32,330 nucleotides of DNA from Desulfosarcina cetonica JCM 12296 (GCF_001311845.1 NZ_BBCC01000059.1:1-32330), one strand, 5' to 3'. Counted from the first letter of the stretch, positions 1 to 9,217 are shown. Notes: generated by a model from the sequence alone, not told the origin. Numbers and translations: made by a program.

Positions 1-1363
1 CCAGCAGCGGCGGCGCGCCCGGATGGGTCGAACAGGCGGTTGTCCGTTGAGAAAATGTGCTTATCGATCAGCCATTGTTCGAATTCCGGCGCCGGCCGCA
101 GCCCCAGTACCCGCCGAATAAAGAGGGCATCGTGAAAGGCCGTGGACTGGTAGTTGAGCATGATGTCATCGGAGCCGGGGACCCCCATGATGAAGGTGCC
201 GCCGGCCACGGCGAACTGCGTCAGCAGCATGTCCATGTCGTCCTGGTCGGCCTCGGCGTGGTTGGTGTAGCAGATGTCGCAACCCATGGGCAGGCCCAGG
301 AGCTTGCCGCAGAAATGATCCTCCAGGCCGGCGCGGATGATCTGCTTGCCGTTGTACAGGTACTCCGGCCCGATGAATCCCACCACCGTATTGACCAAGA
401 GCGGATTGAATTTGCGCGCCACGGCATAGGCCCGTGCCTCACAGGTCTGCTGGTCGACCCCATGGTGGGCATCGGCTGACAGGGCGCTGCCCTGGCCGGT
501 CTCGAAGTACATCAGGTTCTGCCCCACCGTGCCGCGGTTCAATGACAGACCCGCCTCATAACCCTCCCGGAGCAAGGCCAGGTTGATGCCGAATCCCGCG
601 TTGGCTTTCTCGGTGCCGGCAATGGACTGGAATACCAGGTCTACCGGCGCGCCCTTTTCGATGGCCTTGATCGTGGTGGTGATGTGGGCCAGCACGCACG
701 ACTGGGTGGGAATGGCGTATTTGGCGATCACCTGGCCCAGCATCTCGATCAGGGTGACCACGGCCGTCACGTTGTCCGACACCGGGTTGATGCCGATTAC
801 CGCATCGCCGTTGCCGTAGAGCAGACCGTCGATTACGCTGGCGGCCACGCCCGAGGGCGCATCCGTGGGATGATTGGGCTGCAGACGGGTGGAAAAGCGC
901 CCCGGCAGGCCGATGGTGTTGCGAAAGCGGGTCACCACCCGGCATTTGGCCGCCACCAGGATCAGGTCTTGGATGCGCATGAGCTTGGAGACCGCCGCGG
1001 CCATCTCCGGGGTGATGCCCATGCGCAGGCCGGCCAGGGTCTCGCCGTCGGCGGCCTCGGACAAAGCCAGTCCCGCAGGCCGCCCACGCTCAAATGGCGA
1101 ATGGGGGTGAAGGCCGCATCGTCGAAATCGTCGAGGATCAGGCGCGTGACCTCGTCGATTTCATAGGGGATCAGGGGTTCTTCCAGAAACCGGGTCAGGG
1201 GCGCCTCGGCCAAAACCATCTGGGCCGCCACGCGCTCCAGATCGGTATCGGCCGCGATACCGGCCAGACGGTCGCCCGAGCGCTCGGGGCTGGCCTTGGC
1301 CATGACGGTCTTCAGGTCCTTGAAATCGAAATGGCGGCCGTCCAGGCGAATCGTATACTTCAT
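1..1363 (-). CDS. eutB: Ethanolamine ammonia-lyase large subunit EutB (frameshifted as read, 3' end beyond window)
   Basis: Adenosylcobalamin-dependent lyase subunit that splits ethanolamine into acetaldehyde and ammonia together with EutC, which would be expected just past the left edge. The protein starts MKYTIRLDGRHFDFKDLK and carries family hallmarks: RSGDRLAG near residue 25, ETGQGSALSA, NTVVGFIGPEYLYN, GCDICYTNHAEADQ and GSDDIMLNYQ. About 454 codons lie in the window, against 453 residues for E. coli EutB, so only the last residues are missing. The frame breaks near 1066-1072: the N-terminal part (1363 to about 1070) and the remainder (about 1070 to 1) lie in different frames, and one lost base restores a continuous EutB. 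The start has GGAAGAG upstream and lies 8 nt after the aminopeptidase stop, so the two are probably co-transcribed. Identity is secure; whether the break is real is not. Confidence 0.93.
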
Positions 1364-1371
1364 GACGGTTT

Positions 1372-3880
1372 CTATCTCTTCCGCTGGCGAAAGGCTGCGT
1401 TCACTGCCAGCCGTTCCAGGGAGAGGGCCAGCACGTCCCGCAAGCGCGGCTGTTTTTCCAGGAGCGTCTTGCAGAAGGCCCGGGTCCGGTCGGGATCGAC
1501 CAGGCCAGGGCCGGGCACAAAGGCCGCCACGACCCGCTCGAAGAGCATCGGATGCATCGATTGCATCCGTTCCAGGTTGGCTTCGAACCAGGGCCACAGG
1601 TGATCGCCGGCCGCCGGGTTGCCCGCCGCGGCCACCAGGGGCATGAAGCGGATGCGGTCGGGCACCTGCTCGATGGCGTAATCCAGGGCTTTTTCCAGAA
1701 GCTCCCACTGGCCGAAGCTGCCCAGGGCCGTCACCAGGGTCATGCGCTCGTGCTCCACAGGACTGGCTTCGTACCGTTTGATCATGGTGTCCAGGGCCGC
1801 CGGATCGCCGGTCACGCGCCGGCGGTCATTACCGCCCGGAAGATATCCGCCGGCACCGATCCGCCGTCCACGAAGGCCTTGAATTGGTCTTTGAGGCGAC
1901 CGAGAACCGGCTCGACGCCGAGCAAGGCCGCATGCGCCAGCAACTGGTCGCGTAGCATGGCCGTGGTCTGGGGCTCATCGGCGGCCGGCTGCTCACCGAC
2001 CGCTGCCAACGCTGCCTGGATCAGGGCATCGGCGGTCTTCCGGGTTTGCTCACACAGCTCGCCGTCGAGCAGTAAAGCGGCTTCGAAAAGGTGGCTGTCC
2101 AGACTGGAAAGGGGCAGATAATCGGTTTCCCCGACGTAATTCTCGGCCAGGGCCAGATAGCGGGCCATGGGTGCGGCGCCGGATTTGACCAGGGCGTAGA
2201 GATCGTTCTGCAAGCCCCAGCGATCCATGGCAGCCAGGGTCCGCCCTTTTACCATGACCCCCAGGCGATCGAGGTTGTCGGTATCGTCGTAACGCACGTG
2301 GTAGAACCCGGTTTGTTCGGGATTGAGCTTATAGGCCAGGGTGCCCGGTGGCAAGGCGATGTCGATGGTTTCCCGATCCATGATCCAGGTTTGGGTGGCC
2401 GCCTGCCGTCCGGGCCGTAGGTGGTGACGGTCAGCGGGACCATCCAGACCTGGGCCGAGTCGTTGGGTAAAAATGAGAACAACCGCTGGCTGACGGTCAG
2501 CTGGTCGGCGTTGCGCCGCACGCTGAGCACGGGAAAGCCGGGCTGGGTGACCCAGTTTTGCATCAGTTCGCTCACCGGCATGCCCGACGCCTCGGCCAGG
2601 GCTTCCCAAAGATGGTGGCTGGCCGCGCAATCAAAGGCGTAGGCGGTCAGGTAGCGCCTCAGGCCGGCCTTGAAATGCTCCGGCCCGATCCAGGCCTCCA
2701 GTTGGCGCAGCACGCTGCCACCCTTGCTGTAGATGATCGGCGCCGTGCTGGTGGTGATGGCCACCTGGGCGCCGCCGGGCATTTCGATGGCGAAGGTTTC
2801 ATGCAGGGCATCGCGCGAAAGGGCCGTCTCGGTCTGGGTGCGCACGAATTGCTGCCAGATCTCCCAATCGGGATGATAATAATCGACCATGCCGAAGCCA
2901 AAATAGGTGGCGAAACTCTCATTCAGCCAGAGGTACTTCCAGTCCTCGGGGGTGACCAGGTTGCCGAACCATTGGTGGGTGATCTCGTGGGCGATCACCT
3001 CGCAGATGCGCGACTCGCCTTCCCGCGAGGTGACCCCCGCAACGTGCAGCAAGAGGTTTTCGCGGAAGGTGATGGCGCCCCAGTTCTCCATGGCGCCGAA
3101 GGCGAAATCGGGCACGGCAATGAGATCCATTTTACTCAAGGGGTAGGCGATGGCGTAGTAATCCTCACCGTAGGCCAGGGCCTTGCGGCCGAACACCCGG
3201 CCGAAGTCGGTCTGCTTGCCCATGCCCGGCAGGCAGACGGCGCGCACGCGGGGATCGACGTCGTCGGTGTGGATCTCGAAGGGCCCCACCCCGAAAAAGA
3301 GCAGGTAGGTGGACATCTTGGGTGTCGGTTCGAATTCGACCCGCTGCCGGCCGTCATCTTTTTCGTGGACGGATTTGACGGCGGTGTTGGCGATGGCCGT
3401 GAGCCCTTGGGGCACGATCATCGACACGTTGAATACCGCCTTTTTGGCCGGGTGGTCGAAGCAGGGAAAGGCCCGTCGGGCGTCGCTTTCCTGAAACTGG
3501 GTCACCGCCATGTGGCTGGGGCCGCCATCCACCTGGATGCGGCTGCGGTAGAAGCCGGCCATGCGGTCGTTGATCTTTCCCATATATTCCATGGTCAGGG
3601 TGAACGGCCCTGATATCGCTTGGGGCAGTTGCACGGTCAGCGCCTCCTTGGCCGGATCGACGCTGAAGGGGCAGTCCATGGCTGGGGCCTCGGTGTTCTC
3701 CGGCTGCAGGCGGCAGTTCCAGACGGCCAGTTCGGCACAGTCCAGGGAAATCGTCGACACGGCATCGTGGGCGGTGGCGGAAAGGGTCACCTCGCCGGTA
3801 AAGACGAATCGATCGAGATCCGGCGCGATGGTGAGGGTATAGGCTTCCGGGGTGATGGGTTGATTCACGATGGACTCCAT
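1372..3880 (-). CDS. M1-family zinc aminopeptidase (frameshifted as read)
   Basis: Gluzincin aminopeptidase of the PepN/tricorn-interacting-factor type, removing N-terminal residues from peptides in the cytoplasm; no signal peptide is seen. Residues about 1-190 form the beta-saddle domain. The catalytic domain has GAMEN at 262-266, HEITH at 298-302 and, 18 residues on, the zinc ligand Glu321 in NESFAT. A helical ERAP1_C-like domain follows. Three segments in successive frames are needed: 3880 to about 2410, about 2410 to about 1815, and about 1815 to 1372. Each junction fits loss of one base (PDG/QAATQTW near 2405-2415; MTAGA/VTGDP near 1815). Total length about 835 residues, normal for the family. 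The ATG at 3880 lacks a clear Shine-Dalgarno; an in-frame GTG at 3868 has GGAG six bases upstream and may be the true start. Its neighbour eutB starts 8 nt downstream. Confidence 0.92.
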
Positions 3881-3948
3881 TCGATGGGGTGGCGGCAGGC
3901 CGGAGGAGCCGGCTGCCGGTGGTTGATGAGGTTGGTTTTAGCATGGGC

Positions 3949-3977
3949 GACCCGCCGGTGCAACCGTCCGGCGGGTC
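3949..3977 (-). terminator. GC-rich hairpin, probable terminator of the HTH gene
   Basis: Perfect 10-bp inverted repeat GACCCGCCGG / CCGGCGGGTC with a 9-nt loop, 24 bases downstream of the HTH gene stop on the minus strand and ahead of the aminopeptidase start. No clean T-run follows, so factor-independent termination is only probable. Confidence 0.45.
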
Positions 3978-4001
3978 GATCGTAACCTCGCGGCTTGCCG
4001 C

Positions 4002-4193
4002 TTACGGGCGTTTGCCGCTGTTGTGAAACGCTTCCAGGCTGCTGCGGTCAATCAAGATCTTGCCGCGTTCGCGCACGGCGCGGATTTCGTCGAATTCGAT
4101 CAGTTGATAGATTACCTTCTTGCCCACGCCGATGAACCGGGCGGCTTCGCTGACCGTCAGGACCGGTACGTGGATATGGGATGCATGGGTCAT
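4002..4193 (-). CDS. Small excisionase/MerR-type helix-turn-helix protein
   Basis: A 63-residue DNA-binding protein of the HTH_17 (excisionase-like) type. LTVSEAARFIGVGKKVIYQL forms the helix-turn-helix, followed by the wing EIRAVRERGKILIDRSSLEAF typical of the fold, where the strand after the recognition helix carries Arg/Lys residues. A longer frame opens with GTG at 4220, but the internal ATG at 4193 has AGAGGA about 8 bases upstream and is preferred. No integrase or phage gene is nearby, so it is more likely a stand-alone regulator than a true excisionase. Its targets are unknown. It is separated from the downstream aminopeptidase by a strong hairpin, suggesting a separate transcript. Confidence 0.75.
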   Translation of the reverse strand: MTHASHIHVPVLTVSEAARFIGVGKKVIYQLIEFDEIRAVRERGKILIDRSSLEAFHNSGKRP

Positions 4194-4357
4194 CGCTCGT
4201 TCCTCTTTCTGGATAGGCACACGTTAAGCCGGCGCGCCCGCACGACAACGCGGAATGCCTTCGCCGGCATCAAACCCCTCGATGGTAAGCATCAAATTCC
4301 CGGCAGCAATGCCGGCACCGTCATCGGCACGGGTGGCCGTACGTCTTTATCTTGGGA

Positions 4358-4375
4358 TTTTTACGAGTTCATCAA
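4358..4375. repeat. Remnant of dispersed palindromic repeat family
   Basis: TTTTTACGAGTTCATCAA is the reverse complement, with one mismatch in 18, of the outer end of the element at 32186. It lies in the 409-bp gap 4194-4602, which otherwise holds a CCGGCA-GCAA-TGCCGG hairpin at 4300-4315 and the sigma54 promoter. It also sits close to where base composition changes from GC-rich to AT-rich. Confidence 0.5.
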
Positions 4376-4471
4376 GCGTCTGCTATTCGCATCGTATTGT
4401 AAACGTTTTCCGTACCGCGGATATATTATCGCTATGAACATTAAGCTTGTTTGTCGGGCGCATCTATGGTT

Positions 4472-4487
4472 TGGCAGTATATTTGCT
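4472..4487 (+). promoter_or_regulatory. Sigma54 (-24/-12) promoter upstream of the two-component genes
   Basis: TGGCAGTATATTTGCT matches the RpoN consensus (TGGCAC-N5-TTGCA/T): invariant GG at bases 2-3 and GC at 14-15, exact spacing. It lies about 115 bp before the kinase start. The downstream response regulator is itself a sigma54 activator (GAFTGA), which suggests autoregulation. Confidence 0.65.
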
Positions 4488-4602
4488 ACAATATTGGGTT
4501 GCGGCGATCCCATAACATCAGCGTAATTTATACTCATTGTTGAGTAGCCTAAGGCTTATTATTTGATTCATATTTACAGTTATTAATGGAAACGTTGAAA
4601 AG

Positions 4603-5892
4603 ATGAAAAATAATAAAAAAACTGTGAACAGCCAGGGCGTTGAGTTAAACAGCTGGGACAGATTTATCGACCCGGCGCAAGAAAGCCGAAGGATGCTTTC
4701 GACGTTGATTGGCAATCTGCCCGGGGTAGTATATCGATGTATCAATGACAAACGTTATACGATGTTGTTTGTAAGCAAACGCGTGAAAGAGATATTCGGC
4801 TTTGAACCGGAAGAAGTGATAAATAATAAAAAATATTCCTTTGCCGAATTTATTCATCCAGAAGATAGGCGTCGCATTTGGGACGAAACCCAAATGAAAC
4901 TTAAATATAAAAAATCATTCCGTTTAGACTACAGGATAATTGATCTGAACGGAAATATTAAATGGATATGGGAGCAGGGTGTCGGTGTATTCAATAAGGA
5001 GAACAGATTGTTGGGCCTGGAAGGCTTCATGATCGATATAACCGATAAAATAAATCTTGAGAAGAAGCTTGAAAAAACCAAAAACCTTGCTCTTCTAGGA
5101 GAGTTTTCAAGCGCACTGGCGCACCAGGTAAGAAACCCATTGGGCGATTGTTTGTTAAGTGCGAAACTGATGCAAGATTTGCTCAAGACAATGGCATTAG
5201 AGGAAAACAATAGACGCGAGTACAATAATTTATCGGTTCTCCGAAAAGATTTAAGAAATCAATTAAAAAAAGACCTTGTAAAGTTGATCGAAGGCATTGA
5301 TGGAATAAATTCCATCGTGACTCAGATTCTGAATTATACAAAAAGTATGAAATTGATGTTTTCAAAACAAAGGATAGATATTTTACTGAAAGATATGCTA
5401 TCCCCGTATAAGGATTTAATAGAAAAGCAGAATATTGAAATCGTAATCTATATCGAAAGTGGGATCAGCAAAATCGAGATCGATGCGATCCTGATCAGCC
5501 AAGCCTTTCAAAATTTGATCGATAACGCCATAAAGCTTATGAAGAACGGCGGTTATATTAAGATAAATGTGAATAGGATAAATTATTTGGGCGAATGTTT
5601 GCTTATCACCATCGCCGATTCCGGACCGGGTGTTAATGAAGAGGATAAAAAAAATCTGTTCAAACCATTTTACACCACGCGCACTTCAGGAACAGGATTG
5701 GGATTATCTTTTGCCAAACGCGTCATCGAGGCGCATAATGGTGAAATTTGGTTGTGCAGCCCCGATAAATGTATTCAGCCGATTAATCAGCTATGCGGTA
5801 AGTGTCAAGAGTTGAACGGTAAACGCTTGCCCGGCGCCGCATTCCATATCATTCTTCCAGTAAGGAATACAACTAAATCAAATTTTACATAA
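4603..5892 (+). CDS. PAS-domain sensor histidine kinase, NtrB-like, with C-terminal cysteine cluster
   Basis: Cytoplasmic sensor kinase of 429 residues with no membrane segment or signal peptide. A PAS_3-type domain covers about 35-150 (FVSKRVKEIFGF, FIHPEDRRRIW, WIWEQGVGVF). The HisKA H-box ALAHQVRNPL places phospho-accepting His at 174. The ATPase domain has the N-box NLIDNA near 304-309, the G1 box ADSGPG, and TGLGLSFAKRVIEAHNG. Between the usual GEIW strand and the final GAAFHIILP strand is an insertion with C385, C390, C398 and C401 (C-x4-C-x7-C-x2-C), absent from ordinary NtrB-type kinases and suggestive of metal or redox sensing. It is followed after 17 bp by its NtrC-like partner and preceded by a sigma54 promoter. 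The gene is much more AT-rich than the flanks, suggesting transfer. Confidence 0.9.
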   Translation: MKNNKKTVNSQGVELNSWDRFIDPAQESRRMLSTLIGNLPGVVYRCINDKRYTMLFVSKRVKEIFGFEPEEVINNKKYSFAEFIHPEDRRRIWDETQMKLKYKKSFRLDYRIIDLNGNIKWIWEQGVGVFNKENRLLGLEGFMIDITDKINLEKKLEKTKNLALLGEFSSALAHQVRNPLGDCLLSAKLMQDLLKTMALEENNRREYNNLSVLRKDLRNQLKKDLVKLIEGIDGINSIVTQILNYTKSMKLMFSKQRIDILLKDMLSPYKDLIEKQNIEIVIYIESGISKIEIDAILISQAFQNLIDNAIKLMKNGGYIKINVNRINYLGECLLITIADSGPGVNEEDKKNLFKPFYTTRTSGTGLGLSFAKRVIEAHNGEIWLCSPDKCIQPINQLCGKCQELNGKRLPGAAFHIILPVRNTTKSNFT

Positions 5893-5909
5893 AATTGATA
5901 GGTTGAATA

Positions 5910-7301
5910 ATGACTGATATTTTAGTTGTCGATGACCAGATATCATTTTGTGACCACATTAAAGTAATTCTTGAAACGGAAGGCTATGAAGTCGATAGCG
6001 CCAATGAAGTCGATTCGGCCTTGAAAATGTTATCCCAAAAAAAATATGAAATTTTGTTAACAGATTATCGTCTTGGACCAATCGATGGAATTGAATTGTT
6101 TAAAAAAGCCCGGCAACTAGATGATGATATATCCGGTGTAATGATGACGGCTTATGCATCTATTGATTCAGCGATCCAATCGATAAAGGATGGATTCAAT
6201 GATTATATCCAAAAGCCCTTTGAACCCGATATCCTTCTAATCTCGATTAAAAGAATCATTCGGGAAAGGAAGATGGCCCAGGAAATTCGTCTTCTGAGGA
6301 AAGAAGTTATTGAGAGGTATTCGTTTCACAACATTGTCGGCAAACATAAATTAATGCAAAACGTGTTCGAGTTAATCAATAAAGTTTCGGGACACGATGC
6401 GCGGGTAATGATAACGGGTGAAACGGGCGTGGGTAAGGAACTTGTCGCCAAAGCAATTCATTATAATAGCCGCAGAAAAGACTTCCCCTTTGTGGGCATC
6501 AATTGTGCCGGGCTAACGGAATCTTTATTGGAATCCGAATTATTCGGATATGAAAAAGGGGCATTTACCGGTGCGGATAAAACAAAAAAGGGAAAATTTG
6601 AATATGCTGATGGCGGAACGCTATTTCTAGATGAAGTTGGTGATATATCAAGCACGATGCAAATTAAATTGTTGCGCGTATTGCAGGAAAATAAATTCGA
6701 ACGCGTCGGCGGGAATAAAACAATTGATGCCAATGTAAGAATAATTTCAGCAACCAACCAAGAACTGGATGAAAAAATTAAAAAAGGTGATTTTCGGGTA
6801 GAGTTGTATTATCGGCTGAACATATTCCCAATTAAGATACCCGCATTGAGAGATCGAATAGAGGATATTCCCATTTTAACAAATCATTTTATCAACAAAT
6901 TTAACAAGAAATACAAGAAAAGCGTTGAAGGTGTTTCAACAAAAGTCATGAAAGCGATGATGCATCATTCTTGGCCAGGAAATGTCAGGGAATTGGAAAA
7001 TTTGATTGAGAGAGAGTTTGTCACCATCGAAAATAACAAAATCGAGCATATTGACCTTTCCGGCACCTTCATCCACAACACGAATAAATCGATCTATGAT
7101 GTCGATGTGGATCTGCCTTTTAAAATTGCCAAATCCCTTGTTGTTAATCGATTTGAAAAGGCTTACCTTAAAAAATTATTAAAAGGATGCATGGGGAACG
7201 TTAATGAGGCGGCCAGAAAATCGAAGATAAATCCCAGGACACTATGGCGCAAAATACAAGCCTTCAATCTTGAATTGAAAGAATTCAGCAGCGATGAATA
7301 A
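5910..7301 (+). CDS. NtrC-family sigma54-dependent response regulator
   Basis: 463 residues in the classical three-domain order. Receiver domain about 1-120: acidic pocket D8/D9, phospho-acceptor D52 (LLTDYRLG), T/A switch in MMTAYAS, K102 in QKPF. AAA+ domain about 140-370: Walker A GETGVGKE at 170-177, sigma54 contact loop GAFTGA at 217-222, Walker B GGTLFLDEVGD at 235-245, arginine-finger region near ALRDRIEDIP. C-terminal Fis-type HTH about 415-455 (GNVNEAARKSKINPRTLWRKI). It should be phosphorylated by the kinase encoded just upstream and activate RpoN promoters. Two such promoters lie in this window, one before the kinase and one before the oxidase operon starting at 7698, which makes that operon its likely target. 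Confidence 0.95.
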   Translation: MTDILVVDDQISFCDHIKVILETEGYEVDSANEVDSALKMLSQKKYEILLTDYRLGPIDGIELFKKARQLDDDISGVMMTAYASIDSAIQSIKDGFNDYIQKPFEPDILLISIKRIIRERKMAQEIRLLRKEVIERYSFHNIVGKHKLMQNVFELINKVSGHDARVMITGETGVGKELVAKAIHYNSRRKDFPFVGINCAGLTESLLESELFGYEKGAFTGADKTKKGKFEYADGGTLFLDEVGDISSTMQIKLLRVLQENKFERVGGNKTIDANVRIISATNQELDEKIKKGDFRVELYYRLNIFPIKIPALRDRIEDIPILTNHFINKFNKKYKKSVEGVSTKVMKAMMHHSWPGNVRELENLIEREFVTIENNKIEHIDLSGTFIHNTNKSIYDVDVDLPFKIAKSLVVNRFEKAYLKKLLKGCMGNVNEAARKSKINPRTLWRKIQAFNLELKEFSSDE

Positions 7302-7310
7302 TGGTAGCTC

Positions 7311-7329
7311 AATGTCGCAGTAGGACATT
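7311..7329. promoter_or_regulatory. Inverted repeat, candidate enhancer site for the sigma54 activator
   Basis: AATGTC-N7-GACATT, a perfect 6-bp dyad, begins 9 bp after the regulator stop. A second TGTCGCA half-word lies 18 bp downstream at 7331. The dyad sits about 220-240 bp upstream of the sigma54 promoter at 7550, a normal enhancer distance. Because TTTT follows the second arm it could instead be a weak terminator for the two-component operon. The gap 7302-7697 otherwise holds the promoter and leader hairpin. Confidence 0.35.
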
Positions 7330-7549
7330 TTTGTCGCAATTATAATCTGTTGTAATATCATTAAATATCGTTTTTGACACATTTTAATACGACATAAAAG
7401 CCTTTATTATAACCTACCCTTTTATTATAATTATTATCCATTCGACCCTCCCGCAAAAAGTGTGAATCGACCCGATCCATCGCCAACTTCACCTCTTTAT
7501 CCTCCCTGACCGCATCGATGTTTAAGATGGGTGTTTCTGCAGATCGTGT

Positions 7550-7565
7550 TGGCATTTCATTTGCT
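7550..7565 (+). promoter_or_regulatory. Sigma54 (-24/-12) promoter of the oxidase/ETF operon
   Basis: TGGCATTTCATTTGCT has GG at bases 2-3 and GC at 14-15 with exact RpoN spacing. The -12 half (TTTGCT) is identical to that of the promoter at 4472. Transcription would start near 7577, giving a leader of about 120 nt before the GTG at 7698. Confidence 0.68.
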
Positions 7566-7643
7566 CATGTACGTTTAAAACAGCCCCTCAGACGTTTATG
7601 CCGTTTGAACGAGAAGTCATGCAGTTATTCAAGCCGACGAAAA

Positions 7644-7671
7644 CATGAACGCGAATGTTCATGGTTTTTTT
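7644..7671 (+). terminator. Leader hairpin with T-run between promoter and first operon gene
   Basis: Perfect 7-bp stem CATGAAC / GTTCATG, loop GCGAAT, then G and seven T residues: intrinsic-terminator layout with a rather AT-rich stem. It lies about 70 nt after the predicted start of transcription and 27 nt before the operon's first start codon, so it may act in attenuation. The palindrome could alternatively be an operator. Confidence 0.5.
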
Positions 7672-7697
7672 AAACTGAAACACAAAGGAGGGAAATT

Positions 7698-9203
7698 GTG
7701 GAAGCGATTTCTGAAAAAGCAGTTACGCGGTTAGAGGATGCATTGGGAAAAGAGAATGTCTATCCCGACAACCCGCATCGAGCGGTTCGTGCAGCGGTGC
7801 CGTCGCCCTTTCCGGTTTGCCATTGGGAAGAGCATATCCCTGATATTGTCGTGCTTCCCAAGACGACGGAGGAAGTCGTCGAAATCATGAAAATTGCAAA
7901 TGAATTTAAAATCCCGGTGGTACCGCGGGCCGGCGCGACAGGGCTGGCGGACGGGGCGGTTCCCATGAGAAAAGGAATTCTTCTCGATATCAAACGCATG
8001 GATGAAATTCTTGAAATCGACGATGTCAATATGACGGCAACCGTTCAGCCCGGTTTGGGGATGCTCGAGCTCAATAAAACCCTATCGCGGATAGGGCTGT
8101 TTTATCCCGACGACCCCGCCTCCTACCCTTGTTCCATCATTGGGGGAAGAATCGGATCGGGCGGTTGGAGCCTGATGGGGTCAGGTTATGGGCACGTACC
8201 GGATCTGGTGATCAGTATGGAAGTTGTTTTGCCGACCGGTAAAGTCATTCGGGTGGGCGGCGGCGGCGGACGGAAAATCAGAAAGTCCAGTGTCGGGTAT
8301 CGGCTGAAGGACCTGTTTATCGGCCATTCGGGAACGCTCGGCGTCACCACCGAAGCCACGCTAGATCTATGCAAAAAACCGGAGGCGGAATGTCCGGCGT
8401 ATTTCGGCACCGGCAGTTTCGAGGAGTCCCACGATCTTGCCCTGGCCCTCGAACGACTGGGGCTCAAAACCATGACGGCGGTGGTCATCTTCGATAATGA
8501 GAAAATTGAATTCCTGCGAAGAGATGATGAAGCCTATATCCCCCAGCCCAAGGAAGTTGTTTCCGTTGTTCTCGCACTTCTCTATGGATCCGAAGGCGAG
8601 GTTTTGGCCGCGAGGAAACAGGTGTTCGAAACGGCCGTCGATAAAATGAAGGCCACCTATCTGGGTGACGAAATCGCCAAGGGTGACTGGGCATCCAGGC
8701 ATGACCGCTACCACATCACCTATCATGGCCGGAATGCCGCCGGCGAAGTATCCATGATGAGCTGGCATTGCGAGGATGCGGCCATTGTACACAGCGAGCT
8801 TCCCTATGTCCGGAAGAAATGGCACGAAATCGTCAAGCGCTATAAAAGAGAATATGATGGCTATTTCGATGATTGGGGCATGTTCATGTATACCTCCAAC
8901 CCTTTCAAAGCCTACGGCGACTATCTGACGGAAGTCGATATCGGTGTTAACGAATTGGAGATGACGCCTGAAATCTGGCAGGCATTTATCAAAATGAAGT
9001 CGGAGATCGCCGCAGTGGCGCTTGAAGCCGGGGGTAGTATTTCCACCTGCCATGGCGGAACGCGGCCCGGAGACGTTGAATTGGCCTGCCACCAGGAATT
9101 GGCGGAGGGTTCCTTTGACTTGATGAAAGACATCAAAAAGCTGCTCGATCCCAACAATATCATGAACCCGGGCAAATACCTGCTGGATGAAGCTTATCAA
9201 TAG
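7698..9203 (+). CDS. FAD-linked oxidase, GlcD/D-lactate dehydrogenase-like
   Basis: 501-residue flavoenzyme of the VAO/PCMH superfamily, which oxidises 2-hydroxy acids and related alcohols. The N-terminal FAD_binding_4 domain begins near residue 50 (VVLPKTTEEVVEIMKIANEF), with the pyrophosphate-contact stretch PVVPRAGATGLADGAVP, then TVQPGLGMLELN and IIGGRIGSGGWSLMGSGYG, and GHSGTLGVTTEATL closing the domain. The FAD-oxidase C-terminal domain ends HGGTRPGDVELA...LLDPNNIMNPGKYL, the usual tail. The GTG start is supported by AAAGGAGG seven bases upstream. The Fe-S gene follows after 14 bp. Together with the downstream ETF genes this is the likely substrate dehydrogenase passing electrons to ETF. 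Substrate specificity (lactate, glycolate, other) cannot be read from the sequence. Confidence 0.9.
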   Translation: MEAISEKAVTRLEDALGKENVYPDNPHRAVRAAVPSPFPVCHWEEHIPDIVVLPKTTEEVVEIMKIANEFKIPVVPRAGATGLADGAVPMRKGILLDIKRMDEILEIDDVNMTATVQPGLGMLELNKTLSRIGLFYPDDPASYPCSIIGGRIGSGGWSLMGSGYGHVPDLVISMEVVLPTGKVIRVGGGGGRKIRKSSVGYRLKDLFIGHSGTLGVTTEATLDLCKKPEAECPAYFGTGSFEESHDLALALERLGLKTMTAVVIFDNEKIEFLRRDDEAYIPQPKEVVSVVLALLYGSEGEVLAARKQVFETAVDKMKATYLGDEIAKGDWASRHDRYHITYHGRNAAGEVSMMSWHCEDAAIVHSELPYVRKKWHEIVKRYKREYDGYFDDWGMFMYTSNPFKAYGDYLTEVDIGVNELEMTPEIWQAFIKMKSEIAAVALEAGGSISTCHGGTRPGDVELACHQELAEGSFDLMKDIKKLLDPNNIMNPGKYLLDEAYQ

Positions 9204-9217
9204 GAGGGAAAATTATC

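Noticed and set aside
2558..3613. 351-codon plus-strand frame antisense to the aminopeptidase
   Set aside because: The minus strand encodes a clear M1 catalytic domain here; the opposite frame is a Gly/His/Asp-rich shadow typical of GC-rich genes.
4002..4193. HTH gene as a phage excisionase marking an integrated element
   Set aside because: No integrase, attachment-site repeat pair or phage gene is present nearby.
7361..7555. 64-codon open frame on the minus strand between the regulator and the oxidase genes
   Set aside because: It lies in the regulatory gap, its start overlaps the sigma54 promoter, it has no convincing ribosome site, and the peptide resembles nothing recognisable.
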